A DNA stretch of 31,792 bases from Bacteroidota bacterium (GTDB lineage: Bacteria > Bacteroidota > Bacteroidia > NS11-12g > UBA9320), in assembly GCA_024638525.1 (NCBI GenBank), contig JAHEKB010000002.1:1-31792 (forward strand), in the 5' to 3' direction. Numbering within the stretch: position 1 is the stretch's first letter; the number at the start of each line of letters is the position of its first letter. A program made the position numbers and the translations under genes. The notes under the pieces are model-generated. The model did not search any database. It was given only the letters and a program-made list of their open reading frames with translations, and was not told the DNA's origin. This document shows, one piece after another, positions 1 through 8,299 of this stretch.

Positions 1-1
1 A

Positions 2-979
2 AAGAACAGAAAGGCCGACAAGATCTTCGATGAACGCATAGAGCGTTACAGCAAACGCCTGGCCCGATACAATAGACAGGTGGAATCCTATACGGCCAAG
101 GAGAAGGCTTATAACAACGCGATGGCGGACTATGAGCTGAGGGTAGATAATATCAAAGAAGAAATAAATACTCATCTGGCCTTTCTCACTGCGAAATACA
201 ATGAGGTCAAAAGTCTATACGATCAAAAAAGACTTAATCTGGCCATCAAGCAAATTGCAGGTCTGATCCGCAGCGGGAGTTTGCGTACCACTACCCCTGA
301 AGATGTACTACAACGCTACGCCACTGTTACCGTCAAGGATCAGATGTACAATGACCTTGTCCGATTGAGCTATCACATCAACTTCTACTCTTATCTGGGT
401 CAATTTGAACCAGACTACATCCGAAAACACTTTGTCTACAAAGGCAAGGTGATGGTGAATCGCATGAAGTACAAGGGCTTCAATTACAGACAGCACAGCG
501 ATCTTTTGGGACATTTGTATACCAATGTTAAGTATGAGGCAATGATGACCGGTGAAGAAGTACCGACTTTGATCCAAGTGGCCGTAACACAAAAGAAAGA
601 GGCCGATAGAGCAGCGGGTATCACTCCTTTGAGCGAATTCGATCAGACCTATAATGCAGTCACTTCCAAAATGGGTTGGATCAATTGCGATCGCTTTTCA
701 AGAGTGCGATTGAACCGCATGGTTAATGTCAGCATGATGAGCGTTATCGGTGCCAGAATGATGGTCTATGTGAAGAAATTCAAAAGTCTGATGAACGCCA
801 ATAGCGGAGTGGCAAGGGTACCTAAAGGAACAAGGATCAAAGCTATTTTCATGACTACCATTGACGGCAGGCCCCATCTATCCATAGATGAAATAAAAGC
901 CACTGGTAATATTGGAATCCAACCGGACTACAAGCCCATGACATTAGAGGAAATCAAAAAGGTAATGAAAGAGATTTAG
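2..979 (+). CDS. hypothetical protein with N-terminal coiled coil, 5'-truncated by window edge
   Basis: The frame is open from base 2, so the gene begins outside the window; the GTG at 80 is only an internal codon. The first ~75 visible residues are rich in Lys/Glu/Arg/Tyr and lack Pro and Gly, consistent with an alpha-helical coiled coil. The C-terminal third has a GWINCDRF motif (around 640-700) followed by a small beta-rich tail ending in a Glu/Lys helix. From memory, GW(I/V)NCDRF with this kind of tail recurs in uncharacterised Bacteroidota proteins; I know no function for it. No signal peptide or membrane segment lies in the visible part. The stop (977-979) is one base from the stop of the convergent lipoprotein gene, with no terminator between. 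Function not assigned. Confidence 0.8.
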   Translation, partial: KNRKADKIFDERIERYSKRLARYNRQVESYTAKEKAYNNAMADYELRVDNIKEEINTHLAFLTAKYNEVKSLYDQKRLNLAIKQIAGLIRSGSLRTTTPEDVLQRYATVTVKDQMYNDLVRLSYHINFYSYLGQFEPDYIRKHFVYKGKVMVNRMKYKGFNYRQHSDLLGHLYTNVKYEAMMTGEEVPTLIQVAVTQKKEADRAAGITPLSEFDQTYNAVTSKMGWINCDRFSRVRLNRMVNVSMMSVIGARMMVYVKKFKSLMNANSGVARVPKGTRIKAIFMTTIDGRPHLSIDEIKATGNIGIQPDYKPMTLEEIKKVMKEI

Positions 980-980
980 T

Positions 981-1520
981 TTATTTTTCAATGGTAATCG
1001 CCACATCGGAGACGGCGTCAAAATTGAACTGCTGACCCAAAGCTATTTTTTCGGTAAAAACACCAGAGAAGACCACCCTATTAGCTGAACTTGACAGAAC
1101 TTCGATTTGTGAACCATCATCAGGATCTAATACTATTTGGCCGTTTACCTCGGTCCAATCGCCACTAATCACTCTTTTTTCTACGGGAATATCCCTGGGA
1201 ATACTTTGACCAAAGACGCTAAGAGTTAGGGCTGCAGTATATTCAAGCTCGGCAGTAAATCGGTTTGGATTTTCAGTAACTATAACACTGCCCTTAATGT
1301 CCTTTCCAGTCCCTTCAAAACTTCCCAAAGATTGCCCCTGAACAGATAGGTCGCCATTACTCATAACAATTTTGGTGTAATCCCACGTGCCAACATAATC
1401 GCTGCCTTTCTGACTACCGCCATTATTATCTATGTCCTCTTTAATTGGAATTGGAGGTTTTTTACAAGAGGCGACAGAAATCAAAACCGCTAAAGAAAGA
1501 ATGAGGCTGAGGCTTTTCAT
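981..1520 (-). CDS. putative lipoprotein, lipocalin-like size
   Basis: A 179-residue protein starting at ATG 1520; the longer frame to 1547 starts at a non-ATG codon and would put nine extra residues before the signal peptide. Residues 1-18 are a lipoprotein signal with lipobox SVAS-C and Cys19 as the predicted lipidated residue. The mature part begins with a Lys/Pro/Asp/Asn/Gly-rich linker, then a beta-rich domain with a GTW-type strand near residue 55 and alternating hydrophobic strands, like the lipocalin-like lipoproteins common in Bacteroidota. It has no recognisable catalytic motif. It is divergent from the lipoprotein gene at 1580 (59 bp between the starts) and convergent with the upstream coiled-coil gene. 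Ligand and role are unknown. Confidence 0.8.
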   Translation of the reverse strand: MKSLSLILSLAVLISVASCKKPPIPIKEDIDNNGGSQKGSDYVGTWDYTKIVMSNGDLSVQGQSLGSFEGTGKDIKGSVIVTENPNRFTAELEYTAALTLSVFGQSIPRDIPVEKRVISGDWTEVNGQIVLDPDDGSQIEVLSSSANRVVFSGVFTEKIALGQQFNFDAVSDVAITIEK

Positions 1521-1562
1521 TTGCCCGCAAGATAGCGAATTAGACAAATAATGCGAAAGTCC

Positions 1563-1570
1563 TATATTTG
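1563..1570 (+). promoter_or_regulatory. Bacteroidota -7 box, TATATTTG
   Basis: Exact TAnnTTTG match ending 9 nt before the ATG at 1580. No TTG lies at the usual 17-20 nt upstream, so the -33 element is weak or absent. A GGGGAG stretch (1570-1575) could also act as a ribosome binding site if transcription starts further upstream. Confidence 0.45.
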
Positions 1571-1579
1571 GGGAGCATC

Positions 1580-2032
1580 ATGAAATCCCTAATCCCCATT
1601 TTACTGTGCTCTTTAATATTTATCGCTTCGTGCAAAGACAAAGAGGACGACAGCCCAGACCCATATGTTTCTTTTGCCAGCAAGATCATAGGAAGCTGGA
1701 AATTGAGCTCTGTTACAAATAATGGCACTCAAGCAACTGAAACTTATCCCGGCACCATAGATCCCTTATTGGTCACATTTAATAGTGAATCGAGAATTAT
1801 GTCCAACGGTCCGTGCAATGGTGGGGGATCCAATTTCTACATCGTATCTGAAAGTGGAAGCTTCCTAGCCGATAATTTCACCTACACTCAGTTATTTTGT
1901 GATGCCCTTTCAAGTGAATGGGAAAGCAGAGTGGAAGGTAGCTTTGATGGTGCATATAACGCGTCTATAAGTGGCAATACGTTGAATATCAAGTCTTATG
2001 ATACTTATAGTATGACCTTCACTAGACAGTGA
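1580..2032 (+). CDS. putative lipoprotein with META/HslJ-like C-terminal domain
   Basis: A 150-residue protein from ATG 1580; an in-frame TTG at 1568 adds four residues but lies inside the promoter-like box. The signal peptide ends in lipobox FIAS-C, with Cys18 predicted to be lipidated, followed by an acidic linker (KDKEDD). The domain starts with an IIGSWKL strand. The later part has a CNGGG motif, a beta strand, a second conserved-looking Cys and a final LNI...MTF strand pair; this order (GxCN ... T..C ... L.L ... L.F) resembles META/HslJ domains of envelope proteins. The resemblance is by eye and not secure. It overlaps the next lipoprotein gene by three bases, so the two are likely co-transcribed and translationally coupled. 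Confidence 0.75.
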   Translation: MKSLIPILLCSLIFIASCKDKEDDSPDPYVSFASKIIGSWKLSSVTNNGTQATETYPGTIDPLLVTFNSESRIMSNGPCNGGGSNFYIVSESGSFLADNFTYTQLFCDALSSEWESRVEGSFDGAYNASISGNTLNIKSYDTYSMTFTRQ

Positions 2033-2427
2033 GATACAATATCTATTTGATGTTATTTGCTTTAGTGATCCTCTCTTGTTCAGAAGAAGAGTTTGTAGAA
2101 CGCGACCCCTCCAACTTCAATGCAGAAATAGCGGAGAGAACAGATATTGAAAGCCCAGAGGACCTCATCATGGAATATTATGGGCAGCCCGAACACGAAG
2201 GCCCGCTTGAATTGAATATCTCTTCAAAAAGGAAAGCCCAAAGCGGGAGATACATCATTACACTCGTTCACGATAAACTGTTAGATGACTCTCAACGGGC
2301 CACCAAAATTGTGATGGATGCTCTTTGGAATAAGGATAGTACTTGGAAAGTGAATAGAATTCAAGAGAATTGGAAATGTTGGGAGGGAAGAGGGCATACA
2401 GATTGGGGTGTTGAGCCCTGTTCCTAA
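2029..2427 (+). CDS. putative small lipoprotein, function unknown
   Basis: A 132-residue protein starting at GTG 2029, which overlaps the TGA of the preceding gene. This start is preferred because the next in-frame ATG (2050) would leave only ten residues before the lipobox. The signal segment ends VILS-C (Cys17) and is followed by an acidic run, the usual lipoprotein export signal of Bacteroidota. The mature domain is short and hydrophilic, with the strand pattern YIITLV...KIVMDALW...WKVNRIQ and a Trp/Cys-containing tail (WKCWEGRGH). I recognise no family. Its coupling to the META-like lipoprotein suggests a shared envelope role. Confidence 0.75.
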   Translation: MRYNIYLMLFALVILSCSEEEFVERDPSNFNAEIAERTDIESPEDLIMEYYGQPEHEGPLELNISSKRKAQSGRYIITLVHDKLLDDSQRATKIVMDALWNKDSTWKVNRIQENWKCWEGRGHTDWGVEPCS

Positions 2428-3261
2428 GCCCTTGATAAGGATAAGGAATTGCTACTTATTAAAGGGTTTCCAAACAATTTTGAAGCCAAGATTGTAATAA
2501 AAGTGTTATTGCCTCGTATAATTATAGAGGTAAATCACTTTACCTAAAAATAGGGGTGGTAGATGTTGAAACGTAAGCGTATGTTACCATTGTCCCACCC
2601 CCTTTTTGAGCAACTTCAACGATTTAACATGAAGCATACTCAATTCAATCACTAAAGGAGCAGGGCTGTCCTAAGCAAATTTCGCCCCACTCCATAAAGT
2701 GGACTTAGATTGATTAACAACCCAAAGGTTGCCAAGACGTCAATCACGGTCAAGATCTTATAACTAATGTTCTGTTTTGAGTGGTCCTTAGATCGCCGGT
2801 TTGAATTGAAGAAATCACTTCTTAATAAACCTACGCACTGGCTTCTTTCGGCCACTAATAGTTGATAGTTATACTAAGGAGAAATTTCTATACTGCTGAT
2901 TCATTTGCTTAATGAATAGTCTCCTGGTACTTCCTATTACTGTGAGAATCACGCTATGCAAAAATTAGAGAGATTCACACTAAAGATGATAGTTGGAAAG
3001 CCAATTCCGATTTGTATTATCCTTTGAACTACGAATAATGTCAAAATATTGTCAGCAAAAGAAATATAAATGTAATTTCAACATAATGCGCTGATTATTA
3101 GAAAGTAAAATTTAAAGTGTAATTTAAATATTAAATAAAAAAATGGAATATTTTAATGTGATTCGGACTAAGAATGAATAAATAAAAAATGTAATTTTTA
3201 ATCAACTATTTGATTAAATTCGTAACGTCCTAAGCGTAGTTTAATTCTAATCCTCATTTAT
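2428..3261. other. 834-bp non-coding region: hairpins, then A+T-rich leader
   Basis: No convincing gene is present. Seen directly: a 7-bp inverted repeat GGGGTGG (2553-2559)/CCACCCC (2595-2601) followed by a short T run, possibly a distal terminator for the lipoprotein pair; a cluster of small hairpins between 2641 and 2925 (listed separately); and a TGTGA/TCACA imperfect repeat around 2940-2980. From about 3000 to 3261 the sequence is very A+T-rich and leads into the ATG at 3262, so it probably contains the promoter and untranslated leader of the large secreted protein. I could not find an exact TAnnTTTG box near that start. A 67-codon minus-strand open frame at 2652-2855 has no protein-like features. 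Confidence 0.6.
2641..2925. other. cluster of potential RNA hairpins
   Basis: Complementary segments: CAATTCAA (2641-2648) with TTGAATTG (2801-2808) could close a long-range stem. Inside it lie CTAAG (2671-2675)/CTTAG (2704-2708) enclosing CCACT (2687-2691)/AGTGG (2698-2702), and CAACC-CAAA-GGTTG near 2718-2732. Downstream, AGGAGA (2877-2882)/TCTCCT (2920-2925) encloses the hairpin ATTCATT (2899-2905)-TGCTT-AATGAAT (2911-2917). It may be an unannotated structured RNA or chance pairing. No match to the hallmark sequences I know for RNase P RNA, tmRNA or SRP RNA. Confidence 0.25.
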
Positions 3262-6200
3262 ATGACAAAAAATTACGTTAGGAAAAAAAGGCTTTCGACG
3301 TTAATTCAATCCTCTTTTCTCACAATCCTTGCTTTGACCCTTACATCGGGCATTGCAATGGCCCAGTACACTGGTAGTCTTACTGTAGATCAAACATCCG
3401 CAGCAAGTGCAACTAATTTCCAGTCCTTTAATGATTTGGCAGACTCACTAGAAACCTATGGCGTAGGGACTGGTGGAGTGACTGTCGATGTTGTTGCAGG
3501 TTCAGGTCCTTATGACGAATCCGTTTTATTCGGAGCAGTTTTAGGAACAAGTTCAAGTAATGAAATCATCATTAACGGCAATGGAGAAACAATCACCAAC
3601 GGATCAATGACCTACACCATAGGTCTGAACGGAGTTGATTATTTAACAATTGATGACATGGTCATCGTCAACGACACAACGGGAACTTATGCCAGAAACA
3701 TCTGGATAGGTAACGACGCCGATGGAAACACCATCAGCAATTGTGATGTTCAGATGACGGCCTATGTAGGAACAAGTACTTCTGAGTATGTGGCTTTCTC
3801 TTCTTCACCAACTGGAACAAGTTCTGGAAACCACGGTACAGGTAACACCATCACAGGAAACATGTTCTCAAACGGTGCTAACACTGGAGCAGGTCCTGTA
3901 TTTGCAATTGGTTACTACGGATCTAGTTCTTACACCGATGATGTTGTCATCACAAACAATGACATCACCAACTACTATAATGTTGGGGGTTATTTGAACT
4001 ATGTGAACGGTATCCAATTCAACGGAAACGACATGCATAGCCAAAGAGGTGACATCAACAGAATTTGGGGTACCTACAGTCGCTATATCAAGAACGGCGG
4101 GATTCAGTCTCAGTTCAATGGTAACTCAATCACAGGTCTAACCGGTGATAATGAGATGTTCGGTATCTATTTCTATTACTCAAACGGTTCTGCTTCTACA
4201 AGACTAGAGGTTAAGAACAATATCATTGACGGTAACGTTGGAGATCGTTCAGGTACTGCTTATAACTATTACGGTTATATCTATATGGAGTATTACAATG
4301 ATTACATGGACATCAGCTATAACGAGATTACCAACAATGAGTCAAATGGTATTTATTACCAAGGTGGTATAGTATTCTATTATTACAACGACAACAATTT
4401 GGTATCTTATAATTTGGTTGACAACAACGAGGCCAACGGTTATTTCTTCTACTCAATCAACAACTACTTCTACGGAAGAGGAAATGATTTTATAGGTAAT
4501 GAGGTGTCAAACAATTCATCAAACTATATCTACGGTGTCAATAACTATTATTATGGAGAGAACGGTTCAATCACGGATAACTACATCCACGATAACCAAG
4601 CTACATTCTATATGTATGGTATCTATAATTACTATTATGGCCAAAACCAAGACCTGAGTAGAAATAGAATTGTTGACAATACAGCAGCATATTATGTATA
4701 TGGTATATATTCATACTATTACGGTTCTAACACTACAATAGATAGAAATGAGTTTACGGGTAATGCGGGAACTACCTATGGCACATTTGCCATTTACGCA
4801 TTGTATTATTCTAGTAATCTTAGCATTACAAACAACTTGATAGCAGACAACGACGCGAGTTATTACAATTACGGAATCTATGCCGGTTACTATTCTGACG
4901 ACGTCGTTATTGCAAACAATACGATTTCACTTGATGCAGATGTTCTCTACTATCAGTACGCTATCTACCCTTATGCTTATCAGTCAGATGCAACCACTTA
5001 TGAGGTTAAGAACAACATCGTTAACCTGGAAGGTTCTTCTACTTATTATAGCACCAACGGACTGCGACTCATTTACGTACCTTATGGTATCGGCGAAATG
5101 GAGTTTGAAGCAAACGTTTGGTATTCTACTTCAACCGCAGCAGTGTGGTACTACGGTGGTACTACCAACAATTTCAATACTTGGTTAGGACAATCCAACG
5201 AGACCAATTCTTGGTGGACCGATCCATTATTTGTTGGCGGTGGTGATTGGACTCCTCAAAACCCAGAATTTGCTAATCAGGGTGCTCCTGGTTTAACAAC
5301 TGAAGATTTAACGGGTGCAAGCAGAACAGCTTGTGGTCCTGATCCTGGAGCTCTTGAGTTCTTTGTTGATCACGATGTGGCTAACCTTGTATTTAACGGC
5401 ACCAATGAGTGCGGTAACTATATGGAAGCAATCACTTTAGATTTCAACAATGGTACCAACGTTGATATAGCGAACATGAACTTGTTCTACACTATTAATG
5501 GAACCGGTGAAGTTGTAGAGAGCATTGATACTGCTTTTGCAAGTGCTACTGAGACTTTCACTTTTGACGCTGTTCCTACTTTCAATACTCCAGGTAACAA
5601 TGTTATCGAAGCGGGTATTAAATGTGATGACGACAATTCAAACAATACCTTGACTCATAATATTTTCATTACCCCTTCACCAAGTGGAGCGGATATGGCA
5701 ATGGGAAGCACATTTGACGGTTACTTCAATACAGGAAACATGGCGGATCCTGACATTACAGTTCCAAACACTACTTCTATCTACGACATCGTTTCTCCTT
5801 CTAAGTATACTGCAGCTCAGTATGGAACGGATTGGACGGTTACTGATAACTCCATGACTTCTGGTGGCATGTCCACTGCAGGTTTGGGTATCGACGTTGA
5901 TGGAACAGCAGGAACAGTTACTGTTGATCCTGATTCATCACTATACGATTCATTGGTATATGTTTCATTCATGGTTAACGATTTGAACACAGGATGTGAT
6001 TCAGTGGTTGGTCGTTGGATGTATGTACCATTCACTCCGGATGTTGATTTTGACATTGCCAATGTTTGTTTGGGTACGGTTGCTACCTTTAAGAACCAGT
6101 CTCAAATGATGGGTAATGACTTCATGATTTACAAGTGGAGATACAACGATCCAAATTCTGATGAGGATACTTCTGAGATCAAGGATGGATTCTGGGATTA

Positions 6201-7803
6201 CTCAACTTTCGGCAACTTCGATGTTGAGCTAGAGGTCAGAAACCAGTCTTATCCTAAGTTCGCTTATACGGTTACTAAGCAGATCACTGTCACACCAACT
6301 CCTGAGACTGATTTCTCAGTAGTGAATGCATGTGAGGGAGATTTGATCCAGTTCAACGATGAGACCACTAGCCCTGTTAGCGGTACCATTACGTATGCTT
6401 GGAAATTCGGAGACGGCAATACTTCTACCGCTCAGAACCCAACACATATGTATGCTACAGCTTTACCAGAAGGATACAATGTAACCTTGAAGGCTACTCA
6501 GAATGGATGTGATGCATCTATCACTAAGAAAGCATACCAGTTTGCTCGTCCAGTCGCTAGCTTCTCTACTTTGGGAGCGTGTAACTTGGAAGATATCCAG
6601 TTCAATAATGGAACAACGCTTGCCATCGGTAAAGCGGGTTATACTTGGGACTTTGGTGACAATGGAGTTTCTACTCTAAAAGATCCTACTCACGTATATT
6701 CTACTTCAGGTTCACAAACAGTGACACTAACGGCTTACTCTGAATTCGGATGTGAGGATGAGTACACTGCGAGCATTACTTTGCTCGAGTCTCCTGAGGC
6801 AGACTTCTCTTACGATGCAACCTGTAACTTGACTCCAGTTAACTTTACCAGAACAGGTTCAGTACCTGCTGGAATTGCAAGTGACTTCATGTGGGATTTC
6901 AACGGAGAATCTACTTCTACCCAAGAAAATCCATCATTCTTATTCTCTGACATCGGATCTAAGGAAGTGACCTTGACCATCAATTCTGTGAATGGATGTT
7001 CAAGTACCATTACCAAAGACCTAGATGTTGTACTTCAGGCTACTGCAGACTTTGAAGTATCTGACATCTGTGAGGGTGAAGAAGCGGTATTCACGAACAA
7101 GTCTACGGTTGCTGCCGGTGACTTGACCTATACTTGGAACTTCGGTGCAGCTGATGTGAACGGTAACTCAACGTCTAACGACGAGCAGCCAAGACACAGA
7201 TATGCTAGCTCTGGAACTACTCAAGTAGTGAACGTTACATTGACTGCTGAAGTAGCAGGTGGATGTGATGCTGAGATTACTAAGCCAATCACCATCAATG
7301 CTGCTCCAGATGCGAGCTTTACATCTGATGTACAAGGTAGAACTGTAGTGCTTGATGCACCAGCAGGATATACTATCTATCAGTGGAGATTTGGTAACGG
7401 CGGTAGCTCTACCATGGAAGATCCAGTTTATACTTACGATAACGTAGATGAAGGAAACTTTGAGATCTGCCTATCTGTTAAGAACGATGAGTGCTGGAGC
7501 GAGTCTTGCGAGACTGTTGCAGTTGATCTAGTTGGTGTTGAGGAATTAACTCAAGACGATGCGATGATCAATGTTTATCCAAACCCATCTACTGGAGTAT
7601 TCAACTTGAAAGTTGAGAACGCAACTGAAGATATCACCATTGCGGTATCTGATGTTCTAGGTAATCAACTTGACGTAAACATCACTGACATGCTGAACGG
7701 TAACTTTATTGTTGACCTTTCAAATGTTGCTGACGGAGTATACTTCGTACAGGTTAAAAACGGTGATTTCTACGCTACCAAGAGAATTACAGTTTCAAAA
7801 TAA
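3262..7803 (+). CDS. secreted beta-helix/PKD multidomain protein with T9SS C-terminal sorting domain
   Basis: A 1513-residue secreted or surface protein. Signal peptide 1-34 (cleavage after AMA). Residues ~36-640 form a right-handed parallel beta-helix: Asn-rich strands of the N.I..N type, including a run of ten ~28-residue units (about 301-590) bearing YYYG-type strands. About 690-900 is a CARDB-like/linker region. Six PKD-type domains start near residues 926, 1014, 1097, 1179, 1259 and 1349; several have the typical W-x-F-G-(D/N)-G core and paired Cys. The last ~79 residues (from ~1435, INVYPNPSTG...) match the type A T9SS sorting domain, which is removed on export. No polysaccharide-lyase catalytic residues could be assigned, so an adhesin, structural or glycan-binding role is as likely as an enzyme. 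Mostly AAC, GGT and TAC codons suggest high expression. The gene stands alone and is followed by a strong terminator. Confidence 0.93.
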   Translation: MTKNYVRKKRLSTLIQSSFLTILALTLTSGIAMAQYTGSLTVDQTSAASATNFQSFNDLADSLETYGVGTGGVTVDVVAGSGPYDESVLFGAVLGTSSSNEIIINGNGETITNGSMTYTIGLNGVDYLTIDDMVIVNDTTGTYARNIWIGNDADGNTISNCDVQMTAYVGTSTSEYVAFSSSPTGTSSGNHGTGNTITGNMFSNGANTGAGPVFAIGYYGSSSYTDDVVITNNDITNYYNVGGYLNYVNGIQFNGNDMHSQRGDINRIWGTYSRYIKNGGIQSQFNGNSITGLTGDNEMFGIYFYYSNGSASTRLEVKNNIIDGNVGDRSGTAYNYYGYIYMEYYNDYMDISYNEITNNESNGIYYQGGIVFYYYNDNNLVSYNLVDNNEANGYFFYSINNYFYGRGNDFIGNEVSNNSSNYIYGVNNYYYGENGSITDNYIHDNQATFYMYGIYNYYYGQNQDLSRNRIVDNTAAYYVYGIYSYYYGSNTTIDRNEFTGNAGTTYGTFAIYALYYSSNLSITNNLIADNDASYYNYGIYAGYYSDDVVIANNTISLDADVLYYQYAIYPYAYQSDATTYEVKNNIVNLEGSSTYYSTNGLRLIYVPYGIGEMEFEANVWYSTSTAAVWYYGGTTNNFNTWLGQSNETNSWWTDPLFVGGGDWTPQNPEFANQGAPGLTTEDLTGASRTACGPDPGALEFFVDHDVANLVFNGTNECGNYMEAITLDFNNGTNVDIANMNLFYTINGTGEVVESIDTAFASATETFTFDAVPTFNTPGNNVIEAGIKCDDDNSNNTLTHNIFITPSPSGADMAMGSTFDGYFNTGNMADPDITVPNTTSIYDIVSPSKYTAAQYGTDWTVTDNSMTSGGMSTAGLGIDVDGTAGTVTVDPDSSLYDSLVYVSFMVNDLNTGCDSVVGRWMYVPFTPDVDFDIANVCLGTVATFKNQSQMMGNDFMIYKWRYNDPNSDEDTSEIKDGFWDYSTFGNFDVELEVRNQSYPKFAYTVTKQITVTPTPETDFSVVNACEGDLIQFNDETTSPVSGTITYAWKFGDGNTSTAQNPTHMYATALPEGYNVTLKATQNGCDASITKKAYQFARPVASFSTLGACNLEDIQFNNGTTLAIGKAGYTWDFGDNGVSTLKDPTHVYSTSGSQTVTLTAYSEFGCEDEYTASITLLESPEADFSYDATCNLTPVNFTRTGSVPAGIASDFMWDFNGESTSTQENPSFLFSDIGSKEVTLTINSVNGCSSTITKDLDVVLQATADFEVSDICEGEEAVFTNKSTVAAGDLTYTWNFGAADVNGNSTSNDEQPRHRYASSGTTQVVNVTLTAEVAGGCDAEITKPITINAAPDASFTSDVQGRTVVLDAPAGYTIYQWRFGNGGSSTMEDPVYTYDNVDEGNFEICLSVKNDECWSESCETVAVDLVGVEELTQDDAMINVYPNPSTGVFNLKVENATEDITIAVSDVLGNQLDVNITDMLNGNFIVDLSNVADGVYFVQVKNGDFYATKRITVSK
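4162..4990 (+). repeat. ten tandem ~28-residue Tyr-rich beta-helix repeats (protein level)
   Basis: Units of the large secreted protein, aligned on the first residue of the G-I-Y-x-Y-Y-Y-G strand, start at residues 301, 338, 369, 398, 425, 453, 481, 510, 538 and 567. After the first two, spacing is 27-31 and mostly exactly 28. Each unit has a Tyr-rich strand followed by an N-x-I-x-x-N strand. The DNA repeats are diverged, so this is a protein repeat and not a recent tandem duplication. Confidence 0.75.
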
Positions 7804-7810
7804 GAATACC

Positions 7811-7858
7811 GATAATAAAAAAGCCCCCATGCCTAGGCATGGGGGCTTTTTTATTATC
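7811..7858. terminator. 48-bp perfect palindrome, bidirectional rho-independent terminator
   Basis: Each 24-bp half is the exact reverse complement of the other. The core is AGCCCCCATGCC/GGCATGGGGGCT, flanked by A6 and T6 runs, so it can terminate transcription on both strands. It sits 7 bp after the stop of the large secreted protein and overlaps the 3' end of the minus-strand transporter remnant. Confidence 0.92.
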
Positions 7859-8099
7859 TAAAATTTAATCCTACTTCCCCATCAAAAAACATCCCCAAAA
7901 CCAATAGCAGCATCCCTGCTACATTCACCGGCTTAATGGGAGTGCCATAAATCATCAGGGCCAATAGCGCAGCCCAAATAAAGGTCGAGGCATAAATGGG
8001 GTAGAGCACTGTGAGTTCTCCGCCTTTCTTAAATGCCGCAACAAACAAGACCATCACGCCTATATAACAAATCACACCGAGAAGCAATCTGGGATTAGC
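7854..8099 (-). pseudogene. SMR/EamA-type small membrane transporter, 5'-truncated remnant
   Basis: The frame encodes about 80 residues ending in three hydrophobic segments. The order NPRLLLG...Y, VAAFKKGGELTVLYPIYA, TFIWAALLA and a final GMLLLVLGM helix matches the second to fourth helices of the ~110-130-residue SMR/EamA-like proteins of Bacteroidota. The first helix and its start codon are missing. The frame stays open to a TGA at 8154-8156, but the extra residues are polar and unlike the family, and contain no ATG. The only usable start, TTG 8087, would give 77 residues beginning inside helix 2. I read this as a decayed gene. Alternatively it is a shortened but expressed membrane protein; a frameshift does not restore the missing part in the other minus frames. 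Confidence 0.55.
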
Positions 8100-8110
8100 T
8101 AGGTAGCTCG

Positions 8111-8266
8111 ATGCACTTCCTCCTGATTGGTCTTCTCTGCATTGCTTATTACTTCAAAGCAGAAAGGACAGCGGCCAAGGTTAATTGGATCATTGGAATT
8201 GCAGCTCTTTTACTGCTGATAAGTACAAGTCCTCGCTTGAGCACGGCATTGAAACGTGTTGTATAA
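8111..8266 (+). CDS. small membrane ORF, 51 residues (possible 3' gene fragment)
   Basis: ATG 8111 with AGGTAG just upstream, ending at TAA 8264-8266. It encodes two hydrophobic segments (HFLLIGLLCIAYYF and VNWIIGIAALLLLIS) with a Lys/Arg-containing loop and a basic tail ending in VV. It ends at the bidirectional hairpin terminator. An in-frame TAG at 8096-8098 bounds it upstream. It could be a true small membrane protein or the 3' end of a longer gene whose front was lost together with the front of the adjacent transporter remnant. I recognise no family. Confidence 0.35.
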   Translation: MHFLLIGLLCIAYYFKAERTAAKVNWIIGIAALLLLISTSPRLSTALKRVV

Positions 8267-8298
8267 AAAAAGACCCAACCAAAGGTTGAGTCTTTTTT
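8266..8298. terminator. bidirectional hairpin terminator
   Basis: Stem 8266-8280/8284-8298, loop AAA, one C-A mismatch (8275/8289). The CAACC/GGTTG core is flanked by A and T runs on both sides. It ends the tRNA-Phe transcript on the minus strand and would also stop the 51-residue ORF on the plus strand. Confidence 0.85.
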
Positions 8299-8299
8299 G

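Noticed and set aside
2652..2855. 67-codon minus-strand open frame in the non-coding region
   Set aside because: No ribosome binding site, signal or domain pattern; it coincides with hairpin-forming sequence and looks like chance.
2428..3261. RNase P RNA, tmRNA, SRP RNA or an insertion-sequence remnant in the long gap
   Set aside because: None of the conserved cores known to me are visible, and no transposase-like frame or terminal inverted repeats were found.
4162..4990. Possible CRISPR-like or DNA tandem repeat because of regular spacing
   Set aside because: The regularity is at protein level; the nucleotide units are diverged, not identical, and in frame within a secreted protein.
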